A DNA stretch of 32,292 nt. Origin: Pseudomonadota bacterium (GTDB lineage Bacteria; Pseudomonadota; Alphaproteobacteria; Reyranellales; Reyranellaceae). How positions within the stretch are numbered: the stretch's first letter is position 1; every line of letters starts with the position of its first letter. Below the pieces are notes generated by a model. It was not told the DNA's origin. It did not search any database and saw only the letters and a program-made list of their open reading frames with translations. This document shows, one piece after another, positions 32,156 to 32,292 of this stretch. The stretch covers positions 1-32,292 of the forward strand of contig JAFEFF010000130.1 of the NCBI GenBank assembly GCA_018240745.1, read 5' to 3'. The position numbers and the translations under genes were made by a program.

Positions 32156-32292
32156 ATGCGGCAGGAATGGCGCTTTATCCTGGCGGTGCCGCTCTTCGTC
32201 GGCATCGCCTGCTCGCCGATACCGTTCGGCAGCAATATCGATTGGGCATGGTCGCCCCTTGCCGTCATCGCAGGCATCACGCTGGTCCTCAG
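32156..32292 (+). CDS. Start of a membrane protein, probable O-antigen ligase-like (partial)
   Basis: Only the first 45 residues are in the window: MRQEWRFILAVPLFVGIACS, then PIPFGSNIDWAWSPLAVIAG and a further hydrophobic stretch. The PxPFGS...WxWS pattern recalls the N-terminus of O-antigen ligase/WaaL-type polymerases. The ATG immediately follows the hydrolase stop, so it continues the same operon. The call rests on a short segment and the context. Confidence 0.5.
   Translation, partial: MRQEWRFILAVPLFVGIACSPIPFGSNIDWAWSPLAVIAGITLVL

Noticed and set aside
1..32292. CRISPR array or named defence system
   Set aside because: No regularly spaced direct repeats were seen, and no nuclease, helicase or restriction genes are encoded.

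Overview
The window is GC-rich bacterial chromosome, most likely from an alphaproteobacterium. The evidence is an RpoH-type sigma factor beside an RluD-type pseudouridine synthase with a small one-helix protein diverging from it, many Tat-exported ABC solute-binding proteins, and genes for catabolism of small organic acids. The codon third positions are so GC-rich that long spurious reading frames run antisense to nearly every gene. A Rhizobiales or Reyranella-like soil or water organism would fit, but this is inference. I see no phage, IS transposase, CRISPR array or recognisable defence system.

Layout. (1) 1-321: hairpin-rich non-coding DNA. (2) 322-4831 (+): ABC importer operon with a solute-binding protein, two permeases and a second, paralogous solute-binding protein; no ATPase gene is in view. 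(3) 4895-7281: rpoH and rluD (-), with a small one-helix protein diverging from rluD. (4) 7304-10648 (+): a threonine-aldolase-type PLP enzyme and a molybdopterin reductase of the biotin/DMSO/TMAO reductase family, followed by a palindromic element. (5) 10814-13913: a lipoprotein (-) diverging from a small secreted protein and a large MscS-type channel (+). (6) 13942-17489: an AraC-family regulator (-) diverging from a BKACE enzyme, a double carboxymuconolactone-decarboxylase-like protein and a membrane protein (+). (7) 17609-20229 (-): two tandemly duplicated branched-chain-type solute-binding proteins. (8) 20451-24526: guanine deaminase-like amidohydrolase, GST-like protein, class II aldolase (-) and O-methyltransferase. 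(9) 24688-24763 (-): tRNA-Glu(CTC). (10) 24925-32292: a small membrane protein, then the edge of a surface-glycan cluster. This contains a GT4-phosphoglycosyl transferase fusion, an SDR reductase, a KAS III, an ACP and a NeuD/PglD-like acyltransferase on the minus strand. A second KAS III, an alpha/beta hydrolase and the start of an O-antigen-ligase-like protein diverge on the plus strand.

The most interesting points are these. First, a roughly 44-bp sequence (37/44 identical) occurs twice: in the araC/BKACE divergent promoter region and upstream of the secreted protein/MscS pair. This suggests one AraC regulator controls both operons. Second, the glycan cluster carries its own ACP, two KAS III enzymes and a ketoreductase beside a fused priming/elongating glycosyltransferase, which looks like a dedicated acyl supply for decorating a sugar. 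Third, an orphan solute-binding protein gene has been duplicated together with its promoter. Fourth, two long near-perfect palindromes at gene ends share the same TTCATGA loop. All calls rest on reading the sequence by eye and on recalled family motifs; no searches were run.
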